Notes: generated from the letters alone by a model not told the origin. Shown: positions 1 to 12,790, numbered from the stretch's first letter. The stretch is DNA of 64,000 bases from Prostheceraeus crozeri (GCA_907163375.1 CAJQUW010001098.1:62001-126000), one strand, 5' to 3'. Program-made: numbers and translations.

Positions 1-25
1 ATTCTACTGCATCTCGACCGACGTA

Positions 26-2629
26 ATGCCACGTAAATGTACAGTTGGATATTGTAAGTCCAATTATGACTCCACTAGCGAAAAAGTGACTGTCTTCGGT
101 TTCCCACCCGATGAAGCTGAGCGACAGAGATGGCTTGACGCTCTTCCGAATCGAGTCACGAAAGTAACCAGAAATATTGGTGTGTGTGCCAAGCACTGGT
201 CATCAAATGCGGAGATGGTGCAGACAACTCGCTTTTCACGTCCCCGAGATCCACCGTCGATTTTTCTCAATTGCCCGCCATCAGTTTTACGGAGTACTCC
301 TTCCTCCCGGAATATTGAGTCGCGAAAGGTTAGTCTGACCACCAGAGGAACAATTCCTGACGAATGGGAAGAGTTTCAAAAGCGGGATAAGTTACCGGCA
401 TGGAATGATTTCACATTATCCATTCAGACATCTGACTTCGTGAAAGTGAACAAATTGTGTGTGACAGTAAGTCCTGATGACTCTTTCATCATTCTATCTC
501 GTCTAATTGGTGATCTAGCAGATTTGTCGATCCGTATTTCTTCTAATTTTCATACTAGAGCCTTTCATTTCCGCAATCAAATTGACATCCGTGATCTTTT
601 AGGATTTCAATGTAAGGCAAATAGCTATTCACAAATTGAAGCCATAGTTGCTCGAGCACAAAATGTTTCTCTTGATGTTGATTCTTTGTTAAAACATACA
701 GTTCGAGATGCAGAATCTATTATAGAACTATGTGATAATGCAGAGTGTAGTGATAAGCAACGGTTTTTATTGAGACAGTTATTGTATACTGTTGTGAAAC
801 CGCATGAATACTCTTCATCTACTTTAAAACTTTCAACTGAACAAATGCTAAATGGAAGAAAGACGTACGAATCATTCCGTAATATATTAACATTACCGAG
901 TAGAAATACTGTTAAAGGTCATATCCATTGCTCCACCAAGATTGGAACTATTGAGGCTGCGAAAGAAACTTTGCAAACTGTTTTATCAGGCTTCACAGGT
1001 TTACAACGCAAACTATGTTTGTTATATGACGAGGTTTACATAAAACCTTCTGTAAGATAAAGAAATAAACATGTCATCGGTTGGGCCGAAGATGATAATA
1101 CAAAAGTCGCGAAGACAGTGCTAGCAGTCATGGCAAAACCACTGATGACCAAAGAAAGTTTCGTTATCAGATTGGTGCCTATTCATTGCTTGACATCTGA
1201 ATTTTTGCTCAAAATATTATTGGACATATTCAAGATAATCTCAGAATGTGACAGCGAAGTCTTCGCATTGATTTGTGATTGTCATTCAACTAATCGAAAA
1301 GTTTTTCAGTCTCTTAGAAAATCTGACGATGAACCTTGGCTTGGTCACCATTCGTCCCTTGACACAGACTTCTTTTTGTCATTCGATAGCGTTCATTTAC
1401 TCAAGTCCATACGAAATAACTGGATATCCGAAAAAATGAAAAAAATTCGCATCCAATCACCAGATTCTGAAGATATTAAAGCCAAGTGGTCAGATGTCGT
1501 TGGCATCTACAAAAAAGAGTCATGCAATATTGTACGACGCACAAAGTTGAGTCGTGATTCTTGTTTCCCTTCATCATTTGATCTACAGAAAGTTTCACTA
1601 GCTGTTAACGTTTTTCATGATAAAACCGTTGCGGCATTAGTCGAAGACGGGAAACAGGACACAGCAAAATTCGTGTCCTTGGTGTTGCGTTTCTGGAAAA
1701 TAGTTAACGTCAAGAACCCTGAGACGCATACATTTCTCAACGATCCTGATCGTAAACCTTTCAGTGAACCTTGTGATCCAAGGTTAGAATTCTTGGAGAA
1801 CTTTGCCAATTCAATTTCCAAAATGCCAGGAAATAGCGCTGTTGGCCGTATTAAATCACTTACCACCATTACGCGTGATGCTCTTTGTCAGACAATTCAT
1901 GCTCTTGTGACAATGACCAAAAAATCATTGAATGACAATGCATGTAGATTCGTATTGATGGGAATGTTCCAAACAGATCCCTTAGAAAGCGAATTTGGGA
2001 TATACCGTCAGGCCAGCGGCGGCAACTTTCTTATTGGGTTTGAGCAGATTCTCAACACTGCTGAACTTCGCAGATTGGCACTCTTCTCAAAGTACGCCAT
2101 TACTGAGACTGTGCAAACGGAACATATCCATTCTGACTGCTGTCAGTCCGATGTAAGCGACGAAGAGCTTGAGACTATAGATGAAATTTTCATTCATGCA
2201 GAAGCACTGACGGTAGATGAAAAGACGTCTTTATTCTACATTTGCGGATACGTGGAATTTAAAGAAGGTGAGCAAGAAAATCAATCGTCATCGGATACAT
2301 TTCCTACAGTAAGCGCAGACTACAGTAACAGCTCATGCTTTACTCATTTAGTTAGTAGAGGGAAGCTTAAATTTCCGTCGGAGAATTTATTTGAATTTTC
2401 TTTGCTATGTTTTTCATTTTATAAAAAACACAAACAAACTTGCGCGATTAGGACAACAAAAATATTTCAGGTGTTACATGATCTCTTTCATTACAGCAAC
2501 CCCATTTCTTCTTCATATTCTGTCTGTAAGAGATTAGCAAATATATTTTTCAAAGGTTTTGTCACTATGAAAACTGATATCTTGAATTCGGAAAAACATC
2601 GCAATCGGAAACGGAAATTCACAGAATAA
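26..2629 (+). pseudogene. P-element/THAP9-type transposase with one in-frame stop
   Basis: A single reading frame runs through the interval, interrupted only by a TAA at 1058-1060. Residues 1-60 form a THAP zinc finger (Cys5, Cys10, then the C-x2-H of CAKHW). The RNase-H-like transposase core follows: LLYDEVYIKPS (first Asp, residue 335, just before the stop), CDCHSTNRK (second Asp), SVHLLKSIRNNW, and DPLESEFGIYRQASGGN, which holds the conserved Glu of the family. The stretch after the stop (HVIGWAEDD) still reads like P-element protein, so a nonsense change is more likely than an intron, although GTAAGA at 1052 resembles a splice donor. THAP transposases bind transposon ends and cut them. 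The left end lies outside the window and I could not find the right inverted repeat. Confidence 0.87.
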
Positions 2630-3539
2630 TGACTGTCATCACAATTTTATTTGTATTTCTATGTGATGACACTGCTGTTTGAACTTTTATGCCAATAGTG
2701 CATTTTTTGAAAAAATAACAACTTCATTGACCACTTCTGTTGTTCTTTTATTCGAAAAATAGGGCTGTATGTAGGTACTATAAACTGACAGTATGTCGAT
2801 TGGATTTTGGGTTTTGTGTAAACTTATTTTATATAGGGCTTATAGCCCTAATTAACCGATAATTTATACTAAAGGAGAAACAACGGTACTTCTATTCTCC
2901 TCCCCCACAAATTCAAAGAGCTCTAGAAAACGCTAAATTTAACTAATGACTTTGAAATTGTACGATAAGATAGATATGGGTATGGACTGTATTCAGTTAA
3001 ATTTTCTTTTCAATCTAATCAATACTTCAGGGGTAAGAGAAAATCTCATACCAGTTACCTTAGGAGACTATGGCAGATATCCGCCATTCGACTAGTGAAA
3101 GCCGCAACATCGATACCGGTATTAGCAGATGACTAAGTGCAAAACAAATAAAGTCTCCTAGAAATCATCGACCTCGACAGCTTCAGTTGAATCTTAGGGA
3201 AGAATAACTTCTGAATAAGGCACAAAAGGATAAAGCACAGCTCGAATTTTAAGAATTTTGAAACTGGAAAGTTTCAACATGTTGGGGGGGGAATTAACAA
3301 TAACAATCAAAGACAATCAATTCATAGTCTTTGATAACAATGTAACAGGCAACGTCTTTTGATAGAAATTTGTCACCATTCCTGTTGTGTAACTTAATCA
3401 ATGTACTTAATAGGAGCAATTCTTAATCAACACGGAGTACCGGAACTTCCGATAACCAGCCTACATTAATTTCCCTACTGAATCGCTACCGAACGTCCTG
3501 GCCATAGTATTATTTATAGAAGTCCTTGTCGATAGTTAT
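2630..3539. other. 3' flank of the P element, no gene seen
   Basis: AT-rich sequence with no usable reading frame. The right terminus of the P element should lie here, but it cannot be placed without its partner end. A short hairpin (ATCAAAGAC / GTCTTTGAT) occurs near 3310-3340 and a possible AATAAA at about 3148. Confidence 0.5.
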
Positions 3540-4055
3540 CGTATTATTTAAATGATGTTTTTCAACTTAGTTCATGGAAATGAGCTAATTATGAGTCTTG
3601 TGAATGCCATAAGACAAGTAGCAACGATGACATGCGGCGCTACTTTAACAATAATTCCAATCTAGTTAAATACCACACTTTCACAAGGAAATATTCACGA
3701 CTGGTTTTTACTGGAAAAATGTTATTTGACAGTAGTATGTAATATACATATATATTTTTTGCTATGTGACTTAAAGCTGCACATACCAAACACATACCAA
3801 TGAGGATGAATTTGCATCGGGTCTCGTATATAAAACATACCAACAATTCGCATTAAATTGTAAAACAGCCAATCGCAGATAGAATAGTTCGTATCGCTGC
3901 ATACCAATCACATACGAAAGAAAGTGAGATTTCGTATGAAAAACATACCAGATCTCTGTAAACATACGAGAATCTCGTATCAGATGTTAGTTTCAAATTG
4001 TATGTGATTTTGGTATATGTTTGAATGTAATTTTCGTATCTAGCGATTTACAGTG
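3540..4055 (+). repeat. Truncated, diverged copy of the 1-kb TIR element
   Basis: Similar to the last 520 bases of the element at 8179-9185, including the segment from GACAGTAGTATGTA through TGACTTAAAGCTGCACAT to the terminal AGCGATTTACAGTG. It is visibly more diverged than the other two copies. No opposite terminus is recognisable to its left, so it looks truncated or badly decayed. Only spurious short frames. Confidence 0.75.
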
Positions 4056-4180
4056 TAGGCGCTATCGTGATGCATAATGGAGCTAAGTACCTGAACGCAT
4101 ACAATCTGTTTAGTCATTCAAGTAGCATGAGTCTTTCAGCGCTTCTACTTTACGGAGAAAATAGACTTATCCAAGAGACT

Positions 4181-4302
4181 GTTAGTAAATATAAAGAGAA
4201 TTAATTTGGTTGTCAATACATCTATTCAATGCAAAAATATACTTGATGACATAACATGGTATATGCATGTATATATCATATGAGCATAATTGTGAGCATA
4301 AC

Positions 4303-4356
<54 letters not shown>

Positions 4357-4432
4357 TGTTATGTCATCAAGTATATTTTTGCATTGAATAGATGTATTGA
4401 CAACCAAATTAATTCTCTTTATATTTACTAAC
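4181..4432. repeat. Perfect 78-bp inverted repeat around an (AT)n tract
   Basis: Positions 4181-4258 and 4355-4432 are exact reverse complements over 78 bases (I compared them base by base). The loop contains a long AT microsatellite (about 4303-4354). Long near-identical arms imply a recent origin by fold-back insertion or inverted duplication, and would extrude as a cruciform. It sits between two oppositely oriented copies of the 1-kb TIR element. There is no coding potential. Confidence 0.95.
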
Positions 4433-4464
4433 ACGCTGCGTGATTGCTCAACAATAGTTTTGCA

Positions 4465-5477
4465 CACTGTAAATCGCTGGATACGAAAATTACATACAAA
4501 CATATACCAAAATCACATACAATTTGAAACTAACATCTGATACGAGATTCTCGTATGTCTACAGAGATCTGGTATGTTTTTCATACCATATCTCACTTAC
4601 TTTAGTATGTGATTGGTATGTAGCGATACGAACTGTTCTATCTGTGATTGGCTGTTTTACACTGAAATACGAGTTGTTGATATGCTTTATATACGAGACC
4701 TGATGTAATTTCACCCTTATTCGTATGCCTCTGGCATTCATTTCGCATGTGCAGCTTTAAGTCACATAGCAAAAAAATATATGTACTACATACTACTGTC
4801 ATATAACTTTTTTCGGTAATACCAGTCGCGAATAGTTTTTGTTTGATAGAGTGAGATTTTACTAGATCAGATTTATTGTGAATTTTATGCTCTACGAGTT
4901 TGTCGTCGCTGCTACTTGTCTAGCAACATTAACAGGACGTTTAGTTAGCTCTACTCTATAACCCAAGTTGATCAACATCATTCTTTTAAACGATATCTTT
5001 AATGAAATCTTGTTGACTTATATATCTCAAACATAACCATTTTGCGTTCATGAATTATAATGTGTTTTTATTTCGGATTGACAATATGCTTAATTTCAAA
5101 AATACATAGTGCATAATTGTTGATGGTTGAAATCTTATTGATTATTCATGATATGCCTTAGACTTACGTGTATCAAAATCGAATTCAGTATTGAAAGTAT
5201 GACTCTTGAATGTCATTATCTCACTACTTACAGAACAGTAGTAACATAAGTGTCATCTTTATTGACAAAAGGCCTTATATCAACATACTTTGGACATGAT
5301 TTATGCTTTCTTTTAACATTGCACTGGTATGGCTTTAGTATGTATTAGTTAGTATACCACATTTGAAATAACATACGAAAAGCACACAAATATATACCAA
5401 GAGAATACAGAAATATACCAAAAAAATATTTTGGTATGCATCCTTCGTATGTGATTGGTATTGAGCGATTCACAGTG
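4465..5477 (-). mobile_element. 1-kb non-autonomous TIR transposon (inverted copy)
   Basis: The ends are CACTGTAAATCGCT at 4465 and AGCGATTCACAGTG ending at 5477, which are imperfect inverted repeats. The interior matches the 8179-9185 copy in reverse orientation almost base for base over long stretches. Both subterminal zones are crowded with CATACCA/CATACGA motifs. No transposase frame is present. The ends resemble pogo/Tc1-type termini, but the superfamily is uncertain. Flanking duplication is at most 2 bp (CA on each side). Confidence 0.85.
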
Positions 5478-6694
5478 CAGTCATACTCTTTCCTGCCTTT
5501 TCGTGTTCGTTAATGTGAGCATTTTTAATACAGACGAATCCGCGCATGTCATCTCCCATCTTGTATTTCATAAACATGTCAACTTGCGATCGTATGTGAG
5601 CGTCAAATTATGAAAACGATGTACATTAAAACAAGTCACACCATTTACAGGTAAATAATCAAACGGTTTTTGATGCATTTTATGTTGGATGTACACCTAA
5701 GAACCTCATATAGTGCAGAGTGTAATGCCTCTCAGTCTTCGATTTCAGTTTCGCGCGATCCACGAGCTATTTAGCCGTCATTGCGAGATAACGAGATGAA
5801 AATTAAAATGCATCCGGACATGGTAGTCTACTCAGCCTTTCATAACGCAAATATTTTCATATATTTAATTTCTTTTAATAAGTAGAAATAATTTCAAGTC
5901 TCATCAAAATTCATGGAAAGCCATACCTAGGAAAATTGAATTTATCCACATACGTGAGCTTGATAGTTGAATTCTAGCTGTACAGCCCACATTATGACTC
6001 TGGAAATGTGCTGGGAAAATGTACTATTAACTGAATTTGCCAAGTTAAAAAACTCGGTCATCCAGAAATCGGAATAAGTTCCATTTTTTGCCAAAGGACT
6101 GAAATTATGGTGCTGTTCATAAAATTTCCTTGATAATCAAAATTTCATTTTCCGTTTAATTAAAATTTCTATCACAAAATGTTCATTTGATTTTATGTCT
6201 GGTCAGATACACAAGACTTAAATATAATAGAGTGAGTATATTAGGAAGAGTAGCAACTCAGCATTAATGAAATCCCCATTGTGAATGCAGATTCGATTAT
6301 ATTACATGTAAATCAACACCTTCTGCTGCGTAGCATCACACGTGAGATTTACAAATTCTTTCTGCTTTGGAGAAATTAACACAAATTGAACTCATCATGA
6401 CAGCAATACAGAATATAGAATAGTATTTTATATCCCAGTCAGTGATTATATTAGACTATGCCTTGCTAGTCCATTTTTGCGCTTGATCCTGTCACAAATT
6501 AGGCCTCTGACAATGCGAAAGAGTCAAATATCACAATCAAAGACAATATTATACTTGCATACGTGTACATATTGAAGTCAATTATGATAACAAATGACGT
6601 TGGTTATTATGAAATCTATAGACGATCCACAATAAGATTCACTTGGAAAAAAAGGCTCAATTTGTGAATCATGAAATCACACCTAAAAACTAGT
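5478..6694. other. Intergenic, no gene seen
   Basis: AT-rich DNA lying between two inverted copies of the 1-kb element. No coding frame, RNA gene or clear repeat was recognised; one TACATGTA octamer lies at 6303. Confidence 0.5.
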
Positions 6695-8031
6695 GACCTG
6701 TGAAGCTTTGAGATTCGATTCGATTCGAAAAAAAATTCGAATCGGTTCGCTTCGGATTCCGAAAATATTACCTTATATTATGAGCTTGTGGAGTTGACTG
6801 CCCCTGAAAGCGGTTGAACAAGTCGGTATAGGCAAGAGTTGCTGCATAGTACGTGCTGCATGTTATAGGTGACTTGTGGTTGTAAGTTCGTGTTCTTGAA
6901 AACTTTTAACTCAAGCAGTGACATGAACCCGAGCTTCCTTAATTTTCAATTTCCAAGCCCGGGTCAGGAGTTAGTCTACCTTATATTAAGTGTGTCTATA
7001 ATAAGTTCCCACACAGGGCATATTTTGCGCAATATATACCAAGTGTGGGAACTTATTACACACCAAATACTTAAGTTGTGTTCAAAGTCCTACGTAATTC
7101 TTTATTATAGAGGTTATTATTACATTAGTACAAATACGACTTTGAGTTGACGAATTTGAAAGTCGATATACTCAGGCCCATTATATATTACTGTGAATTC
7201 ATTCCGAATAAATTATTTAGGGATAGTAATTACGGACAATGAAAAGATGGGAGGCTACAAGCATTGTTGAAACGATTATTTGGCGGTATAACATTTTAAG
7301 GACTTGTTGTAAAAATTCTATTATTGCTTTTTTGAAAACAAAGGAGGGAATGATAGAATCTCCTGATTTTCAGCTCATGAAAATTGATGCTTTCTTGAGC
7401 ACAGGATTTATTTATCGGAAAGATTGATCGTTTCTAAATTTCCTGTCGCAGATGAGATTTCTTCTACAAATCATAAGTTACAATCATAGCATCCATTATC
7501 AAGCTACCCTGTTGGCTAAACAAGGCTTGTAGTCGATGTGAATGTCAAATCAACATCAACTATCGATCTTATTAAAAATCTAGCGTCAACTTTTCATTCG
7601 AAATAGGTCGAGTTATAAAGCGTCTCAGAAAAAAGACGCTTTAATTTACCTGTTTATTTCATTGATTATACCATTCACCGAAGTATCTTTCAATAGCTAT
7701 CCAAATGAGTTTTTGATATGCCTACTTCACATGATATCGTATTCACATTTTAGGTTTAGTTTACCCATTGCTCGTCTACCGTCTACCATTCCAGTGATTC
7801 CAAGGTTTTCTATTGCATTTTTTCTTATAACAGCACGTCTTGCGGCGTATTTTGATATTAATTAATGTCTGCTTGTCGGTGCTTGCAATTTGGAAGACTT
7901 ATTCGTTGCTTTACCAATATACTTTTCTTCAATATACTTCGGCCAAGCAAGCCGCAAATTAAAAAGCTGAAGTAGGCCTATGCAAATTTTCAATGATTCG
8001 ATTCCACTCAAAATGTGCAGAATCGCAGGTC
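6695..8031 (+). mobile_element. Diverged dispersed repeat, copy A (hAT-like ends?)
   Basis: Shares ordered blocks with 15052-16741: TGTGAAG..TTTGAGATTCGATT at the left, AAATTCTATTATTGCTTT in the middle and AATCGCAGGTC at the right end. The outer ends are roughly complementary (GACCTGTGAA / TTCGCAGGTC). It contains a clear hairpin (6990-7014 with 7043-7063, arms around AATAAGTTCCCACAC). No intact protein is seen. Assignment to hAT is a guess from the terminus style. Confidence 0.5.
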
Positions 8032-8178
8032 CCTATAAAAACCTTAAAATGTGTTGAATTTATCCACATGTATGAAATTGAACTCTTTCACAGTATTACC
8101 ACGATTTTAGTCATTTACATGTATAAATCAGTTCTGTATGCACAATGATTTTTATTGCCCATAGAATGCATTCACCTA

Positions 8179-9185
8179 CAGTGTAAATCGCTCAATACCA
8201 ATCACATACAAAGGATGCATGCCAAAATATTTTTTGGTATATTTCTGTATTCTCCTGGTCTATATTTGTATGCTTTTCGTATGTTATTTCAAATGTGGTA
8301 TGCTTTACATACTAAAGCCATACCAGTGCAATGTTAAAAGAAAGCATAAATAATGTCCAAAGTATGTTGATATAAGGCCTTTTGTCAATAAAGATGACAC
8401 TTATGTTACTACTGTTCTGTAAGTAGTGAGATAATGACATTCAAGAGTCATACTTTCAATACTGAATTCGATTTTGATACACGTAAGTCTAAGGCATATC
8501 ATGAATAATCAATAAGATTTCAACCATCAACAATTATTCACTATGTATTTTTGAAATTAAGCATATTGTCAATCCGAAATAAAAACACATTATAATTCAT
8601 GAACGCAAAATGGTTATGTTTGAGATATATAAGTCAACAAGATTTCATTAAAGATATCGTTTAAAAGAATGATGTTGATCAACTTGGGTTATAGAGTAGA
8701 GCTAACTAAACGTCCTGTTAATGTTGCTAGACAAGTAGCAGCGACGACAAACTCGTAGAGCATAAAATTCACAATAAATCTGATCTAGTAAAATCTCACT
8801 CTATCAAACAAAAAATATTCGCGACTGGTATTACCGAAAAAAGTTATATGACAGTAGTATGTAGTACATATATTTTTTTGCTATGTGACTTAAAGCTGCA
8901 CATGCGAAATGAATGCCAGAGGCATACGAATAAGGGTGAAATTACATCAGGTCTGGTATATAAAGCATATCAACAACTCGTATTTCAGTGCAAAACAGCC
9001 AATCACAGATAGAATAGTTCGTATCGCCACATTCCAATCACATACGAAAGTAAATGAGATGTGGTATGAAAAACATACCAGATCTCTGCAAACATACGAG
9101 AATCTCGTATCAGATGTTAGTTTCAAATTGTATGTGATTTTGGTATATGTTTGCATGTAATTTTCGTATCCAGCGATTTACAGTG
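8179..9185 (+). mobile_element. 1-kb non-autonomous TIR transposon (second full copy)
   Basis: The ends are CAGTGTAAATCGCT at 8179 and AGCGATTTACAGTG ending at 9185, each flanked by TA, as in Tc1/mariner/pogo insertions. It is near-identical in reverse orientation to 4465-5477. The right half holds two neighbouring hairpins: GGTATG-AAAAA-CATACC and the 17-base palindrome ATACGAGAATCTCGTAT. There is no transposase, so it must have been mobilised in trans. Confidence 0.87.
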
Positions 9186-9644
9186 TAGTAAAATTTGGGC
9201 AATTGCCTTGACTTATTAACGGATCCACTTAGCCTGTTCGAAAAAGGCTGTGGCCAAATTAGGTTAGCAAGCTCGAAAATTGAGCCAAATAGCAGAAAAG
9301 GTTTATATAGCAGGAAAAGCCACAAAATCTAATGCATGAGCTGGTGAAAATGGTATAGTGCAGCGTATGACCTAATGTCACTTGAATAGGTCTTCCAGTT
9401 TGTACATGGGAGGTGGTGGTGCAAAACCATGCGTGCATTTATCAATCCTAGTGGGAAAATTACAATGTAATGCGGTATTTCCAGAGACTGGAAAGCATGA
9501 ATGGAAAGCCCACGCAGACGCGCGCTGTTACCGGGCATCTACATACTCGGATGGTATACGACGTGATATCTCTCTGTATGTATGATCATTAACTGCAGAT
9601 GGCCTATTATGGGAAAAGGATTCCGTAATTCCGTGTACACTTAC
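9186..9644. other. Intergenic/intronic, no gene seen
   Basis: No supported frame. It would belong to the first intron of the minus-strand TMEM272-like gene whose exon ends at 9645. No second exon of that gene was found anywhere to the left. Confidence 0.45.
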
Positions 9645-9765
9645 CTATGACAATTTCAGCGATTCCTAAGCCAAAAAATCCAACCGCCAACACAAGTGTG
9701 AAGGGAATGATTGCGAAAATACAAAGGAATAGACATTTGTGTCTTGATTCTCCCTCTTCGCCCAT
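9645..9765 (-). CDS. TMEM272-like protein, first coding exon only
   Basis: The frame starts at an ATG at 9765 (an upstream in-frame ATG lies at 9858) and encodes a short charged N-terminus (MGEEGESRHK) followed by a hydrophobic segment ending FFGLGIAEIVIG. It stops at a splice donor GTAAGT whose G is at 9644. The tail FFGLGIAEIVIG and the phase-1 donor position are identical in the plus-strand gene at 14250, so the two are paralogous first exons arranged head to head 4.5 kb apart. The following exon, encoding the N-terminal part of the C-P-x-x-IPIYLI loop/TM2, is not visible on this strand to the window edge. The intron would exceed 9 kb, or the exon is an orphan. Confidence 0.65.
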
Positions 9766-11896
9766 GGCTTGACTGTGCTCAAAAATGTGTCTGGAAAGTT
9801 CTTTGATCCGTTTATATAGCCGTTGAGATCTGATCAAATTCCAGCGATGAATGCGCAATTGGAAACTAAAGAAGCGATAGAGTTTGTAGTTGTTAAGGTA
9901 ACTGTCTTGCTAATCACGACAGAAGTAAAACAATAATCGGAAGATAAACCGCCGCTGCCGTTTTCGACCCGTGATGTCATAATCTGCTTTCTTGCTGCAG
10001 ATAGTCATCGCGAGGCGCACTGCCAAGGCAAGCTGTTTGAGATTTTGCGGATGTACAATGGATTAATAATATCCTAAGAATGCGATTATGTTCATTGATG
10101 ATATTAATCATAAATAGCATCAACGAAGGGTACAGAATTCTAAATTAGACATTGAACCAAGAACAAATAGCGTCAGCGTTACAGTATTCATCACAGAATT
10201 TAATGTTTTGTTTATCTGCTTCGGCGCACGGAGATGAATCTAATTCTGTGGTATTCATCATTGCAAATTGAATCATTTGAGCAAGAGTGATGTCGTGGAC
10301 TGTTAGTTTGACGCAAGTCAAGCTCCTACGATTGTGTAAGTTGAACGAGTGTGTCAGCTGTAACTCAAGTACAAATCAATATTGATTAAAAAGACACTCT
10401 GATTTAAGAATCTCACTTTAAGATTATCGATGCAAATTCCAGTCATGCATTTATCAAAAATAGTGCTGGGTTTGCCATTTTTAACACCCTCTCCCGAAAT
10501 CTAATACCAGAACTGCATTTTTTGTGACTAAATTGTTGAATGTGAGTGATAAAGCCAAGTTTTGTAGTGTATTTCCTTCATTTCACGTATGATTCGGTCT
10601 TTTGTCTCGGAACCCTCAACTGACCGGCTAATTTTATTCACATTTCGACCACCAGATTGGGGGTTTGATAAAAAATGGATCACCCTCCTCACGTTCCAAA
10701 TTGATGCATTTTTAACTTAGATTAGGTTGCCACGAATTGCATAATCCATTCGCATAGGAATTCTCGAAGCACTGTGAGGTCGGTGTCAGCCATTGGCATA
10801 CATAGATGGGGCCTGCACCCCTTAACTTTTAATTGATAAGTGAGTTAGGCCTACTCTAAGATTCATAGCTCGATTTAATCGCTGTCATTATTAAAACATC
10901 GTTGTCATCGTCACAAATGCATAGAAATTAGAATAATCATCCCAAATTTTATCATAATGTGAAAAAAACTAAGCCAATTTAATGCCATTGAGCTTTCTTG
11001 AAATTGAATTTCGCTATCCCTGACCAGCTGTTTTCAAAATCTTTTAAGTAGGCTGGATTCAATAGCGCATCATCGCAATCCAGAATTTCTGATGACAACA
11101 ATTCCCTTTATCAACTATGCTCACTTTGTCTTCCACCTCGTGTTCTATTTCGATTTCGTGATTGATTTCAAGTCTTGATTGTATTTCAAGATTATGGTAA
11201 CGTTACATAGATACTTTCTGCGTTTTTTAGAAATTCAACCGTTTAACTGCGTTATGTTCTTCGTCGATTATTTAATCATGGTCTAGTGTCATCCCTAGTG
11301 ATCATTTTCTATGGAAATCCCATAAAATTTCGCAGTAGAATTATCGCGCATTGTCTACTGCAAAAAGCATTAATTTTCTACTGCCAAAAAGACCTACAGA
11401 CATCAATCGTCTACTGCCAAAAAGGCCTACAGACATCAATTTATAAACGCATTCAGACAGGCAACAATTTTCACGATATTTTGCGATTAATTAGGAATAA
11501 TATGAATGCCGATCGAACCTCAAGCAAGCGTAATTTTAAGTCCTGTGGATACATTAAATCATCCATCAGGATTCAAAACTACCGAATTTGAGGTATTGAA
11601 CAGTACCTACAGATAATAATAAAACTCACATTATATTTTCCATTTTCTCCAAAGATTCAACAGAGATTCAACTTGTATTATTCGATTATTTGTTCGACTG
11701 TAGCGGTGTGTGGATCGAATATCTGGTTACAATATAATTTCACTTCAAATGACTTTTCAGCAATATAATCAATCACTTGTTTAATGGTTTTCAGTGAAAG
11801 TGAAAAGATATTAGGTAGTTGAGTCAGAATGATGCGAATCAAAACGTGTAGATGAAGATGATGTTGAAGGTTAGGAACAGGAGGTAGTTCAATTTT

Positions 11897-12143
11897 GTGC
11901 TAAAACAAGCTGGTCTCTCGTTTGTATTTGCCTTTTATTTGAGGTTATGTGCAAGATAGAAATCCAACAAGGTAAAACCACAGCGCTTCGTGTCAGGTGG
12001 GATGGTGCAGTAAACATTCGCACTGCAAGGTTCCACTGATGTGTCTGTGACACGAAGCGCTGTGGTTTTACCTTAGTGATTTTCTATCTTGTGCATAAAT
12101 TCAAAGGCAAATACAAAGGAGTGACCCCGCTTGGTTTTAGTAC
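11897..12143. repeat. Long imperfect inverted repeat (fold-back/MITE-like)
   Basis: The left arm 11897-11995 and right arm 12048-12143 are complementary with a few mismatches and small gaps. The inner 27 bases of each arm (around CCACAGCGCTTCGTGTCA) match perfectly. The spacer is about 52 bp. No target duplication was recognised. The GC content of the inner arm stands out from the AT-rich surroundings. Confidence 0.8.
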
Positions 12144-12742
12144 AATGTGAGGAAAATAGAAGATCGGGAATTATTTCCAGAATGAAAAGATGCGTCGGCG
12201 TAATCCTGAAAATGGTTGTGAAAGTCGAATTGTACGACAGAATCCTCTGAATGTCCAAACCACAAATGACTGACTTGAGGCGTAGTTAAAAGTCTTGTAA
12301 ATCCACAAGTATAAGACAGTAGAACGACATACATTGACGCTGCTGGGATGACTGAAACACGCACGATGCACTCAGAGGAATGACTGTGCAATTGATGACG
12401 CCTGGTTGTTATAGCGTACACAGTCTGTCCGCTCGCATCCTCTTTGTCATGTGACTCATGGACCGAAGGTCGTTATGAGGGCATTCATTAGTCATTAACA
12501 GGCAGGCGATCGACGAGTTGTTTATTCCACAGTAGGGAGAGAGATGTGTGCAGAGGAAAATTGTGACGGATACCGGTATATACATTACGTCCTTTAGTCA
12601 TCATAGTCTTGCAAATAGGGGAACAACTGATCCGCATATTGTGACCTTGAATATTCCAGCTAAGATACATTCAAAATCAGAAAATCAGCTTTCAAATGGA
12701 GAAAATAAAATAAAAGAAGTTGAATGGAGAGATGGAGATAAG

Positions 12743-12790
12743 GAGAGAGAGAGAGAGTGTGTGTGTGTGTGTGAGAGAGAGAGAGAAAAA
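12743..12790. repeat. (GA)n-(GT)n-(GA)n microsatellite
   Basis: A compound dinucleotide repeat; the apparent open frames across it on both strands are artefacts of the repeat. Confidence 0.9.

Noticed and set aside
8909-9160. Small protein repeated in several copies (MNARGIRIRVKLHQV...)
   Set aside because: The frames arise from the subterminal motif array of the 1-kb transposon and differ between copies without codon-type change.
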